Below are positions 1 through 7,324 of a stretch of DNA of 64,000 bases, in pieces. The stretch comes from Enterococcus xiangfangensis (GTDB lineage: Bacteria > Bacillota > Bacilli > Lactobacillales > Enterococcaceae): NCBI RefSeq assembly GCF_005405365.1, contig NZ_BJDX01000005.1, positions 62,001 through 126,000 of the forward strand. The letters are read 5' to 3'. Numbering within the stretch: position 1 is the first letter of the stretch; each line of letters opens with the position of its first letter. The position numbers were made by a program, and so were the translations under genes. The notes under the pieces are model-generated. The model saw only the letters and a program-made list of their open reading frames with translations. It was not told the origin of the DNA and did not search any database.

Positions 1-246
1 CGCTTGTTTGAAGCAAAAGGCTACAATCCAACTTGGCGTAAAAATGAAGCCAACGAACTTTTAACAACCGACGGCGGCCATTACATCATCGATCTGCACT
101 TAGATGTCATTGAAGATCCACGGGCCTTAGCAAAAGAATTGGATACTTACGTCGGTGTAGTCGAACACGGCTTATTTATCGACATGATTTCACGCGTGAT
201 CGTGGGTACACCGGAAGGACCAAAAACTTTAGAAGTCCCAAATTAA
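1..246 (+). CDS. rpiA: Ribose-5-phosphate isomerase A, C-terminal part (cut by window edge)
   Basis: The reading frame is open from base 1 and ends at TAA 244-246, so only the last 81 codons are visible. The tail contains GGHYIIDLHLD, a GVVEHGLFIDM segment and a VIVGTPEG-like end, which are characteristic of RpiA. The family interconverts ribose-5-phosphate and ribulose-5-phosphate in the cytosolic pentose phosphate pathway. The catalytic N-terminal part lies outside the window. gpmA follows on the same strand but has its own candidate promoter. Confidence 0.85.
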   Translation, partial: RLFEAKGYNPTWRKNEANELLTTDGGHYIIDLHLDVIEDPRALAKELDTYVGVVEHGLFIDMISRVIVGTPEGPKTLEVPN

Positions 247-300
247 TTTGAAAAAAGTCTCCTTAATGCTCCTGATTTAACAAAAATGAACTCAATTTAA

Positions 301-329
301 TGGAAATCACAGCTGAAACATTGTACAAT
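301..329 (+). promoter_or_regulatory. Candidate promoter of gpmA
   Basis: TACAAT at 324-329 is preceded by TG (extended -10). A weak -35 (TGGAAA, 301-306) lies 17 bp upstream. It is 47 bp before the gpmA start. Inferred from consensus only. Confidence 0.45.
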
Positions 330-375
330 GAATCAGAAATTGAAAATTTCAGAAATTTCAAAAGGAGAGAATGAT

Positions 376-1062
376 ATGCCAAAATTAGTTTTTTCTCGTC
401 ATGGCTTGAGCGAATGGAACAAATTAAACCAATTCACAGGCTGGGCAGACGTTGATTTGGCTCCAGAAGGTGTCGAAGAAGCAAAAGAAGGCGGCCGTAA
501 AATTAAAGAAGCAGGAATTGAATTTGATGTAGCTTACACATCTGTTTTAACTCGTGCGATCAAAACTTGTGACTTGATCTTAGAATATTCAGATCAACTT
601 TGGGTACCAACTTTAAAATCTTGGCGCTTAAACGAACGTCACTATGGTAAATTACAAGGATTGAACAAAAAAGAAACTGCTGAAAAATACGGTGACGAAC
701 AAGTTCATATCTGGCGTCGTTCTTACGATGTATTACCTCCATTGATGGAAGCAACTGACGAAGGTTCAGCAGCACAAGACCGTCGTTACGCTACATTAGA
801 TCCTCGCGATATTCCTGGTGGAGAAAACTTGAAAGTTACTTTGGAACGTGCATTGCCTTTCTGGCAAGATGAAATCGCTCCTGCATTGAAAGACGGAAAA
901 ACTGTCTTAGTTGCCGCTCACGGTAACTCACTACGTGCATTAGCTAAACATATTGAAGGTATTTCTGACGAAGACATCATGGATTTAGAAATCCCAACAG
1001 GCCAACCGCTTGTTTATGATTTGAATGATGACTTAACAGTTGCTAAAAAATACTACTTATAG
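376..1062 (+). CDS. gpmA: 2,3-bisphosphoglycerate-dependent phosphoglycerate mutase
   Basis: A 228-residue protein, the usual dPGM length. It interconverts 3- and 2-phosphoglycerate in glycolysis through a phosphohistidine. The N-terminal SRHGLSEWN carries the catalytic His (about residue 9), RLNERHYG carries the conserved Glu and Arg, and AAHGNSLR carries the second His. The start is the ATG at 376, preceded by AAAGGAG at 361-367. An upstream in-frame ATG at 328 overlaps the candidate -10 box and has no ribosome site. A strong terminator follows directly, so it is probably monocistronic. Confidence 0.95.
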   Translation: MPKLVFSRHGLSEWNKLNQFTGWADVDLAPEGVEEAKEGGRKIKEAGIEFDVAYTSVLTRAIKTCDLILEYSDQLWVPTLKSWRLNERHYGKLQGLNKKETAEKYGDEQVHIWRRSYDVLPPLMEATDEGSAAQDRRYATLDPRDIPGGENLKVTLERALPFWQDEIAPALKDGKTVLVAAHGNSLRALAKHIEGISDEDIMDLEIPTGQPLVYDLNDDLTVAKKYYL

Positions 1063-1070
1063 AAATTTTT

Positions 1071-1099
1071 CCCGACTCGAACTTGAGTCGGGATTTTTT
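1071..1099 (+). terminator. Terminator of gpmA
   Basis: CCCGACTC (1071-1078) pairs with GAGTCGGG (1085-1092), followed by ATTTTTTA. It begins 9 bp after the gpmA stop. Confidence 0.9.
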
Positions 1100-1163
1100 A
1101 TTTGCTGAGGACTCCCCCTTTCATAATATTTTTTTTGTGCTAAAATAAATAAGTAATTTATTT

Positions 1164-1247
1164 GCGGTCGTGGCGGAATTGGCAGACGCGCTAGCTTCAG
1201 GCGCTAGTGATAGCAATATCGTGGAAGTTCGAGTCTTCTCGGCCGCA
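1164..1247 (+). tRNA. tRNA-Leu (anticodon CAG)
   Basis: An 84-nt class II tRNA. The acceptor GCGGTCG pairs with CGGCCGC, followed by discriminator A. The anticodon stem CTAGC/GCTAG encloses the loop TTCAGGC with anticodon CAG. A long variable arm and the T arm GTTCGAGTC follow. CCA is not encoded. It decodes CUG leucine codons. It stands alone between gpmA and the convergent udk. Confidence 0.95.
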
Positions 1248-1321
1248 TAAAAAAGTTGTACAGAAATAGGCAGCTTCAAAAAATAAAAAAGTTTCGAAGA
1301 CGCCGTTGGAACGCTAAATAC

Positions 1322-1355
1322 AAAAAGAGTCTGTGATACTCACAGACTCTTTTTG
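1322..1355. terminator. Bidirectional terminator between tRNA-Leu and udk
   Basis: AAAAAGAGTCTGTGA pairs with TCACAGACTCTTTTT around a 3-nt loop. It has T runs on both strands, serving the tRNA rightward and udk leftward. Confidence 0.88.
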
Positions 1356-1381
1356 TATTTAAATTTTTTGAGACGTTTGAT

Positions 1382-2008
1382 TTAATCATGATTCAAAAAA
1401 CTTGCGACCTTAGTAGCAATCAGATCGATCGCCACATGATTTTCGCCACCTTCTGGCACAATGATATCTGCATAGCGCTTCGTCGGCTCGATAAATTGGT
1501 GATACATTGGTTTTACTACAGTCAAATATTGGCCAATAACTGATTCCAACGTCCGTCCCCGTTCATTCATATCGCGTTTGATTCGGCGGATAATCCGGAT
1601 GTCGTCATCAGTATCCACATAGATTTTGATATCCATCATATCTCGCAGACGTTCATCTTCTAAAATCAAGATTCCTTCTAATATGATGACTTCTTTTGGT
1701 TCTTGGACATAAACTTTTTCACTACGCGTATGAGCGACATAATCATAGATCGGAACTTCGACCGATTGGTATTGTGTCAATTCTTTTAAATGTTCGATCA
1801 ACAGATCCGTATCGAACGCAAAAGGATGATCGTAGTTTGTTTCTAATCGTTCTTCAAAGCTGATACCACTTTGATCCTTATAATAAGAATCGTGCTCCAA
1901 CATCATGATGGAATGATCGGGAAACCGATTGTAAATCGCACGGCTGACGCTTGTTTTTCCACTTCCTGAACCGCCCGTTACACCAATAATGATCGGCTTG
2001 TTTTTCAT
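1382..2008 (-). CDS. udk: Uridine kinase
   Basis: A 208-residue P-loop kinase that phosphorylates uridine and cytidine to UMP and CMP in pyrimidine salvage. Walker A is GGSGSGKT near residues 11-18. A DHPFAFD segment and [19 protein letters not shown] near the C-terminus are characteristic of Udk. The start is the ATG at 2008, which has an AGAGG ribosome site about 8 nt upstream; a longer in-frame start at 2035 would bury that site. It is probably the last gene of a leftward rsuA-yjjG-udk operon (71-bp gap to yjjG). Confidence 0.93.
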   Translation of the reverse strand: MKNKPIIIGVTGGSGSGKTSVSRAIYNRFPDHSIMMLEHDSYYKDQSGISFEERLETNYDHPFAFDTDLLIEHLKELTQYQSVEVPIYDYVAHTRSEKVYVQEPKEVIILEGILILEDERLRDMMDIKIYVDTDDDIRIIRRIKRDMNERGRTLESVIGQYLTVVKPMYHQFIEPTKRYADIIVPEGGENHVAIDLIATKVASFLNHD

Positions 2009-2078
2009 GTAAATAAAACCTCTTTCGTTTTTCATTAGTCCTATTATAGCGAAACACCGTCAAATTACTATCAAAAAC

Positions 2079-2765
2079 TTAAAATTCTTCCAAAATCTGA
2101 TAGAGGTCAGTTAATTCTTTAATCTGAAATGTCGGTTTGATTGCTTGTGCTTGCTTTGCTTGCGGATTCATCCAGATTGTGTCAATCCCTGCCACTTGCC
2201 CGCCTTTGATATCTGAAGTCAAAGAATCACCCACGATCACTGCTTTTTCTTTATCAAAATGCGGAATCTCAGCAAAAACAATATCAAAAAATTCTTTCAT
2301 CGGTTTATGTACACCCAGCTCTTCAGAAATAAAGAACTTTTTGAAATACGGTGCCAAGCCTGATTTGGTCAAACGTTGGTGTTGCGTTGCAGAGACGCCA
2401 TTAGTCACTACATACAGATCTTTTTTCCGACTCAAGGTTGCGACAACTTCTAAACTATTAGCGATCAGTTGATGGCCTTGATTTAAATAATGACGATAGC
2501 GTGCTTCAGTCTTTGGTCCATCCACTGCTTGCTCGTATTGAGCAAAAAATAAACGGAAGCGATTGTCTAACAACTCTTGCCGCGACAGCAAACCGGCTTC
2601 ATGGTCTCGCCAAAAGCCTTGATTCATTTCTTTGTACGCATTTTTTACTGCGGACGAGGGCTCTATCCCCATATCTTGGAACAGCCAGCTCAATGCTTGT
2701 TCTTCTGCTGCTTTGAAATCTAACAGCGTATCATCAATATCAAATAAAATCGTCTCGTAACTCAT
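2079..2765 (-). CDS. HAD-superfamily phosphatase, YjjG type
   Basis: A 228-residue HAD hydrolase. Motif I is DIDDTLLDF near residues 9-17, motif II is VVTNGV, and motif III/IV is KPMKEFF with VIVGDSLTSDIKGG. The insertion pattern matches YjjG/YfnB house-cleaning nucleotidases, which in E. coli dephosphorylate non-canonical pyrimidine nucleotides. It lies between a pseudouridine synthase and uridine kinase, a neighbourhood that fits pyrimidine metabolism. Specificity is inferred; other HAD substrates are possible. Confidence 0.85.
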   Translation of the reverse strand: MSYETILFDIDDTLLDFKAAEEQALSWLFQDMGIEPSSAVKNAYKEMNQGFWRDHEAGLLSRQELLDNRFRLFFAQYEQAVDGPKTEARYRHYLNQGHQLIANSLEVVATLSRKKDLYVVTNGVSATQHQRLTKSGLAPYFKKFFISEELGVHKPMKEFFDIVFAEIPHFDKEKAVIVGDSLTSDIKGGQVAGIDTIWMNPQAKQAQAIKPTFQIKELTDLYQILEEF

Positions 2766-2776
2766 TATTAACCCTT

Positions 2777-3493
2777 CTATCTAAAATATGTTTTTAATTG
2801 TTGGAGCTCAGCAAGTGTCAGAGGGCGGTACTCGCCTTCAGCTAATTCTTGCGGTAATTCTAACGGCCCCATCGTCAGCCGTGTCAGACTAGTTACTTTT
2901 TTTCCGCGGGCCAAAAACATTTTCTTTACTTGATGAAACTTGCCTTCTTTGATTGTCAGCAAAACCTCTGAACGTCCCGCTTCTGCGCTTAAAATGTTTA
3001 GTTGTGCCGGTTGACAGCGAACGCCGCCATGAAAAACGATCCCACTAGCAAAAGCAGCTACATCTGTTAATGTTACTTGCTCATTGACTACTGCCCGATA
3101 AGTTTTCTCAACTTTTGAATGAGGCTGCAAAAGATCGTAGCCTAACTGTCCATTATCAGTCAACAGCAGCAAACCAGTCGTGTCCCGATCCAATCGTCCA
3201 ACCGGATACAACTCAAGAGGTCGTTCTCCTTTTGCAATCAATTCGGTTGCAGTTTGAAAGTTCGAATCTTTTTTGGCTGTTACAACACCGGCTGGTTTGT
3301 TCAGCAAATAATACACGTGATTGGTCGTTAACGCTTGTCCTCCAACAAAGATTTTATGCAGACGGCTATCCACATTGCGTTGCGGATTAAGTTCGACTCT
3401 TCCATCGACAAAAACTTTTTTCATCAGAAAAAGACGCTTCATCTCTTTGCGCGTCGTTTGTAAATTTTGTTCGATTACTTTGTCTAACCGCAT
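2777..3493 (-). CDS. rsuA: 16S rRNA pseudouridine synthase, RsuA family
   Basis: A 238-residue protein with an N-terminal S4-like RNA-binding domain (MRLDKVIEQN onward, about residues 1-60) and a pseudouridine synthase domain. The catalytic motif GRLDRDTTGLLLLTDNG contains the Asp nucleophile. RsuA makes the 16S pseudouridine at position 516 in E. coli. The start is the ATG at 3493, 8 nt after GGAGG; an upstream in-frame start would overlap this site. It is 11 bp ahead of yjjG and is the first gene of the leftward operon. The exact site (RsuA or RluB/E-like) is not proven by sequence alone. Confidence 0.88.
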   Translation of the reverse strand: MRLDKVIEQNLQTTRKEMKRLFLMKKVFVDGRVELNPQRNVDSRLHKIFVGGQALTTNHVYYLLNKPAGVVTAKKDSNFQTATELIAKGERPLELYPVGRLDRDTTGLLLLTDNGQLGYDLLQPHSKVEKTYRAVVNEQVTLTDVAAFASGIVFHGGVRCQPAQLNILSAEAGRSEVLLTIKEGKFHQVKKMFLARGKKVTSLTRLTMGPLELPQELAEGEYRPLTLAELQQLKTYFR

Positions 3494-3633
3494 CTCGCAA
3501 ACCTCCAAATATACCGGCCTTATTATACCGAAATTTCATTGAAAGACCAACTGTCCAAAGCGGTACAAATCATTGGAATTCATTTATTATAAAAAAAAAT
3601 ATTATTTTTGCCTAAATTAAAAAGGGTTTATCC

Positions 3634-3662
3634 TTGCTTTTTATTGGAAGGAGTCCTACACT
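3634..3662 (+). promoter_or_regulatory. Promoter of the rplY leader transcript
   Basis: TTGCTT (3634-3639), a 17-bp spacer and TACACT (3657-3662). Transcription would start near 3668-3670, at the base of the first leader hairpin and about 235 nt before the rplY ATG. Confidence 0.65.
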
Positions 3663-3667
3663 TTTAA

Positions 3668-3901
3668 TATACGGATCAGAGATTCGTATATTAAGTGAAT
3701 CGACACCCTGGTGTCAAAGGTTTCTCATACACAGCGTTACGACCTGGTAGAGAAAGTTGAACTTAGACTTTTTTGGACAGTTGTGTAGACAACTGTCTTT
3801 TTGCGTTTTTTCGCAAAGCCATTGTGCTGAGAATAACCCGTCACTTAAATAAAATCTGTCTGACAACCGCAGACAGTCACATTTTAAGGAGGAATTTGGT
3901 T
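3668..3901 (+). promoter_or_regulatory. Structured 5' leader of rplY, candidate L25 autoregulatory leader
   Basis: A leader of about 235 nt. The first hairpin has arms TTAATATACG (3664-3673) and CGTATATTAA (3685-3694) around an 11-nt loop. The second is GACAC/GTGTC with a CCTG loop. The third pairs TTTCTC with GAGAAA. A terminator-like hairpin ends at 3802, and a last stem CTGTCTG/CAGACAG lies about 3856-3876, just before the ribosome site. A terminator inside a leader points to attenuation. Ribosomal-protein leaders often work by autoregulation, so a link to L25 is plausible but unproven. Confidence 0.55.
3776..3803 (+). terminator. Intrinsic terminator inside the rplY leader
   Basis: GACAGTTGT (3776-3784) pairs with ACAACTGTC (3789-3797) around GTAG, followed by TTTTTGCG and a second T run. 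It sits 100 bp before the rplY ATG, so read-through must be allowed for L25 synthesis. Confidence 0.75.
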
Positions 3902-4513
3902 ATGGCAGTATCATTAAAAGTAGAAGAAAGAGCAACTCGTCCCCGTTCCATTCGTAATAAACTTCGTCACGAAGGCAGAGTTCCCGCAGTCGTTAACGGC
4001 TACCAAGTGGAAAGCACAACTATCTCAATCGACGAACGTGAATTTTCAAAATTATTACGTGAAAATGGCGCAAACACAGTTTTTGCCATTGAAATTGGTG
4101 GAAAAAAGGTAAATACGTTATTACGTGATGCACAATTAGATACCTTCACTCGTCACTTGACCCACATTGAGTTACTATCCGTTAACTTAACAGAACAAAC
4201 GGAAGCTGAAACAGAAATCAACCTAGTTGGTGAAGCAGCTGGCGTAAAAGCTGGCGGTGTGTTGACTCAAACACTTTACACAGTCACTGTTTCTGCAACT
4301 CCAGAAAAACTGCCTGAAGGTATTGATGTCGATATCTCTAAATTAGAAATCGGTCAAACAATCGCAATCAGCGATCTACCTAAGAACGCTGACTACACGA
4401 TCATTACAGATGCAGAAGAACAAATCGTTGCGATCCAAGAAGCACAAGAACTTCCTGAAGAAACAGCAACTGAAGGCGCTGAACCAGAAGTGATCGGCGA
4501 AACTAAAGAATAA
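3902..4513 (+). CDS. rplY: 50S ribosomal protein L25 (long CTC form)
   Basis: A 203-residue protein of the long CTC/TL5 type: an N-terminal L25 domain (about 1-95) that binds 5S rRNA in the ribosome, then a C-terminal beta domain (about 100-185) and an acidic tail rich in Glu. RPRSIRNKLRHEGRVPAVVNG is the typical start of the L25 domain. The start is the ATG at 3902 after AAGGAGGAATTTGGTT; the longer frame back to 3773 runs through the leader terminator and is rejected. In Bacillus the homologue (ctc) is stress-inducible. It is transcribed alone, with a terminator directly after. Confidence 0.93.
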   Translation: MAVSLKVEERATRPRSIRNKLRHEGRVPAVVNGYQVESTTISIDEREFSKLLRENGANTVFAIEIGGKKVNTLLRDAQLDTFTRHLTHIELLSVNLTEQTEAETEINLVGEAAGVKAGGVLTQTLYTVTVSATPEKLPEGIDVDISKLEIGQTIAISDLPKNADYTIITDAEEQIVAIQEAQELPEETATEGAEPEVIGETKE

Positions 4514-4523
4514 ACTATTGACC

Positions 4524-4562
4524 AGAGGTTGTGACAAGAGTCTTGTCACAACCTCTTTTTTT
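4524..4562 (+). terminator. Terminator of rplY (TGTGACAA-type hairpin)
   Basis: A nearly perfect 16-bp stem, 4524-4539 with 4541-4556, containing the core TTGTGACAA/TTGTCACAA and followed by seven T. It belongs to a set of five similar hairpins in this window. Confidence 0.92.
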
Positions 4563-4720
4563 GTACAGACAATTCAACTCGTCAATCCCCCTCTTCAAAA
4601 ATTATTTTTTAGATATTGAGCGTAATGAGTGGTTTTTTTAGTCAAAAAGAATTACAATTAAACACTACAAAGTTTATTTGTACTTTAAGTAAGTGATTCC
4701 AACTAAAGGAGGAAACATCT

Positions 4721-5044
4721 ATGTTTGAAACATTTGATTCGAAAAAAAGCCGTTATGCCTCTGTCGGTGTGGTATCCAGCTTGCCAGGCGAGCTGATTGA
4801 TAGTATCTGGTATATCATTGACTTAGACTTAAAGGGATTGATTCCCTTAGACAATATCTTAAGTTTTGATCTGGTCAACAACGACGGCCGTGTCACGATG
4901 CACTTTTCACAAGAAGGCAGTGAGGTTGAAATGGGGATCGATTTGCCATTTGGCTATTCTTACGATTTCCCACAAGAAGTCTATGCTTATGACGACGGCA
5001 GCCGTCAAACGATCTTGTTACCAAACGAGATTCGTCAACGTTAA
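4721..5044 (+). CDS. DUF960 family protein
   Basis: A 107-residue protein. MFETFDSKKSRYASVGV at the N-terminus, the WYIIDLDL segment and the DLPFGYSYDFPQEVYAYDDG region match the DUF960 family of cocci and enterococci as I remember it. It has no signal peptide or membrane segment, so it is probably cytosolic. Function is unknown. AAAGGAGG precedes the ATG. It has its own terminator and looks monocistronic. Confidence 0.75.
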   Translation: MFETFDSKKSRYASVGVVSSLPGELIDSIWYIIDLDLKGLIPLDNILSFDLVNNDGRVTMHFSQEGSEVEMGIDLPFGYSYDFPQEVYAYDDGSRQTILLPNEIRQR

Positions 5045-5050
5045 TTTATC

Positions 5051-5078
5051 AGACAGCCTTAGAGGTTGTCTTTTTTTT
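5051..5078 (+). terminator. Terminator of the DUF960 gene
   Basis: AGACAGCCT pairs with AGGTTGTCT (one G-T) around TAG, followed by a run of eight T. Confidence 0.85.
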
Positions 5079-5088
5079 GGCAAAAGAT

Positions 5089-5116
5089 TTGTTTCCGATA
5101 ATTTTTGTGGTACGAT
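5089..5116 (+). promoter_or_regulatory. Candidate promoter of the MATE gene
   Basis: TTGTTT (5089-5094), a 16-bp spacer, TACGAT (5111-5116). It is 34 bp before the ATG. Confidence 0.45.
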
Positions 5117-5150
5117 CAAGCAGAAAAAATTATTAGAGAGCGGGAAAAAA

Positions 5151-6509
5151 ATGAAAGAATTGACGCACGGGAATCCAGCAAAACTAATTATTTTGTTTGC
5201 CTTGCCGTTGTTTGTAGGAAATGTTTTTCAACAGTTTTACAGTATGGTCGATATGGTCGTCGTTGGTCAAACATTAGGCAAGGAAGCGCTGGCAGCTGTA
5301 GGCGCTACCAGCAGTGTAAGTTTTTTGATCATTGGGTTTGCGCAAGGTTTGACTGCTGGTTTGTCAATCATAACGGCACAGCGCTTCGGGGCGAAAGATG
5401 CCCAAGGTGTCCGAAAAAGTTTTGCGACCTCCATTATCATCAGTCTTGGCGTAACGATTGTTTTAACGACAGTAAGTCTCGTCTTCTTACGCCCTTTATT
5501 GCTCTTGATGCAAACTCCGCCTGAGCTTTTAGATCAAGCACAGGAATTTATTTCAGTGATCCTTGGCGGGATTTTTGCCGCAATGAGCTTCAATCTCTTA
5601 TCAAATATGGTCAGAGCCTTGGGTGACAGCCGAACACCGCTGTTCTTCTTAGCATTTGCGGTAGTAGTCAACGTGGTCTTGGATCTGATTTTTATTACTC
5701 GTTTTCATATGGGCGTCGCGGGTGCCGGTTACGCTACTGTGATCGCGCAAATTTTAGCTAGTTTGATGTGTCTTTGGTTCATTCAACGAAAGATCCCTTT
5801 ACTGCAAATCAGTCGCAAAAATTTTGTTTTTGAAAAAAATGATTTTCGGGTTCATTTGAACGCGGCACTGCCGATGGGATTTCAATCTTCGATCATTGCA
5901 ATTGGCGCAGTCATCTTACAGGCGGCTCTGAATACATTAGGAACCGATGTCGTAGCGGCTCAGACGACTGCCAATCGTATCGATCAATTTGCTATTTTAC
6001 CGATGATGTCTTTTGGTATCACTATGGCGACTTTCACCGCCCAAAATTTAGGCGCGAAAGAATACGGTCGGATTTTGAAAGGTGTAAAACAATGTTTAGT
6101 GATGAGCGGCGCCTTCAGTATCTTTGCGGGGATTTTAGTGATAACTTGCGGTCATTATTTTGTCGCTCTTTTTGTCAACCGCAGCGAAACGCAGGTCTTT
6201 GAACTGGCACAAGTCTATTTCAACATCAATGGTTCCTTGTACTGGATCTTAGCTATTTTATTTATTTTGCGTTATACCTTGCAAGGTTTAGGCCAAGCAA
6301 CGATTCCCACGATCGCTGGGATTATGGAACTGGTCATGCGTTCCTTTGCTGCGATCATCTTGACGAATGCCTTTGGTTTTATCGGAGCCGCCTTTGCTTC
6401 ACCACTGGCTTGGATCGGTTCGACTGCCGTCTTGTTAGCTTCATATTTCAAAGCGATGCATCATTTGAAACAGCTAGATCAGGCACAGCAACTCAAAAGC
6501 GAGGCATAG
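5151..6509 (+). CDS. MATE family efflux transporter
   Basis: A 452-residue integral membrane protein with about 12 hydrophobic helices, the normal MATE length. The start MKELTHGNPAKLIILFALPLFVGNVFQQFYSMVD and the repeated segment in the second half (NAALPMGFQSS, TTANRIDQFAILPMMSFG) are typical of the two-lobed MATE fold. MATE proteins export cationic drugs or metabolites using a sodium or proton gradient; the substrate cannot be read from sequence. The start is the ATG at 5151 with a weak GAGAGCGGG ribosome site. A longer frame from 4866 overlaps the DUF960 gene and is rejected. Confidence 0.9.
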   Translation: MKELTHGNPAKLIILFALPLFVGNVFQQFYSMVDMVVVGQTLGKEALAAVGATSSVSFLIIGFAQGLTAGLSIITAQRFGAKDAQGVRKSFATSIIISLGVTIVLTTVSLVFLRPLLLLMQTPPELLDQAQEFISVILGGIFAAMSFNLLSNMVRALGDSRTPLFFLAFAVVVNVVLDLIFITRFHMGVAGAGYATVIAQILASLMCLWFIQRKIPLLQISRKNFVFEKNDFRVHLNAALPMGFQSSIIAIGAVILQAALNTLGTDVVAAQTTANRIDQFAILPMMSFGITMATFTAQNLGAKEYGRILKGVKQCLVMSGAFSIFAGILVITCGHYFVALFVNRSETQVFELAQVYFNINGSLYWILAILFILRYTLQGLGQATIPTIAGIMELVMRSFAAIILTNAFGFIGAAFASPLAWIGSTAVLLASYFKAMHHLKQLDQAQQLKSEA

Positions 6510-6666
6510 GACTCTTGATGAAATTTTTAACAACGGCGTTAAAAGAAGTCACGGCAAAAAGAAATAACTTCAAGAAATAAACAGACCCTCCCCAAAATCG
6601 CTGCTCAATTTTCGTGGCCTTTCAGCTTATTTTAAAAGATACTAGAATACCGATTATTCCAAAAAA

Positions 6667-6700
6667 ATGGAGGTGACAAAAATCTTGTCACCTCCATTTT
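6667..6700. terminator. Bidirectional TGACAA-type terminator
   Basis: ATGGAGGTGACAA (6667-6679) pairs with TTGTCACCTCCAT (6685-6697). T runs flank it on both strands. It serves the MATE gene rightward and the flavodoxin gene leftward. Confidence 0.88.
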
Positions 6701-7220
6701 AATTTTGGATTTTTTCTGCAAAAGCCACAAAATCAATGACAGCTGGCGATGTTTTCTCGAAAGCTTGCAACATCATTTGAGCTTGAGCATCTAATTTTTC
6801 AGGTTTTTTCTTTTTAAAAACTAACAGCATTGGTTTAATGAGCATTTTGTGTTTCAAAGCCAACGTTTCATAATTTACCGCACCTTGAAGATGGTAGATT
6901 CCTCTTAATTCCAACTGTTTTTCCGCGATTTTTTTACGCAGCGGTTGTTGAAGCTCGGTAAGCAACGTGGGATGGGCTGGATCGGTCATTCCGACTGTCA
7001 CAAGGGTCAAACGATGTTTCTCCGGTTCCAATACTTGCAAAACTTTTTTCAGTCCCGTCATACGTCCAGCATAAAGCGCGCCGACAAAAACTACTTCCGG
7101 TTCGTCGATGTTTCGCGGCAGCTTGCGGTAATCAACGGCAGCAGCTCCCATGATCGCCGCTAATTTTTCTGCATAGTTCTTGCTTGTTCCATATTGTGTT
7201 CCGTAAATAATCAAGCTCAT
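6699..7220 (-). CDS. Flavodoxin-domain protein
   Basis: A 173-residue single-domain protein. MSLIIYGTQYGTSKNYAEKLA is the FMN-phosphate loop of flavodoxins, and EVVFVGALYAGRMTGL is the second flavin contact strand. It resembles the short flavodoxin proteins related to HemG, so electron transfer is likely but the partner is unknown. The start is the ATG at 7220 after GGTGGAG. An upstream frame reaching 7349 encodes a hydrophobic stretch but has no ribosome site and overlaps kup. It is downstream of kup on the same strand, behind a hairpin. Confidence 0.8.
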   Translation of the reverse strand: MSLIIYGTQYGTSKNYAEKLAAIMGAAAVDYRKLPRNIDEPEVVFVGALYAGRMTGLKKVLQVLEPEKHRLTLVTVGMTDPAHPTLLTELQQPLRKKIAEKQLELRGIYHLQGAVNYETLALKHKMLIKPMLLVFKKKKPEKLDAQAQMMLQAFEKTSPAVIDFVAFAEKIQN

Positions 7221-7251
7221 TTTCTCCACCACCCTTTTTTTAAGTATAACA

Positions 7252-7295
7252 AAAGCTGCGATCACAACAAAAATTATTGCTGTAATCGCAGCTTT
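7252..7295 (-). terminator. Hairpin after kup, weak terminator
   Basis: AAAGCTGCGAT (7252-7262) pairs perfectly with ATCGCAGCTTT (7285-7295). The T run on the minus strand is short, so partial read-through into the flavodoxin gene is possible. Confidence 0.6.
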
Positions 7296-7324
7296 AAATA
7301 AACCGTGAGAAGTAATTTTCAACT

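Noticed and set aside
3773..3901. 43-codon extension of L25
   Set aside because: It is read through the leader terminator and lies upstream of the strong ribosome site at the ATG 3902.
4866..5150. N-terminal extension of the MATE transporter
   Set aside because: It runs through the DUF960 gene and a strong terminator; the ATG at 5151 starts the canonical MATE N-terminus.
6519..6581. 20-codon peptide MKFLTTALKEVTAKRNNFKK after the MATE gene
   Set aside because: It has a start and a stop but no clear Shine-Dalgarno sequence, and at this length chance is likely.
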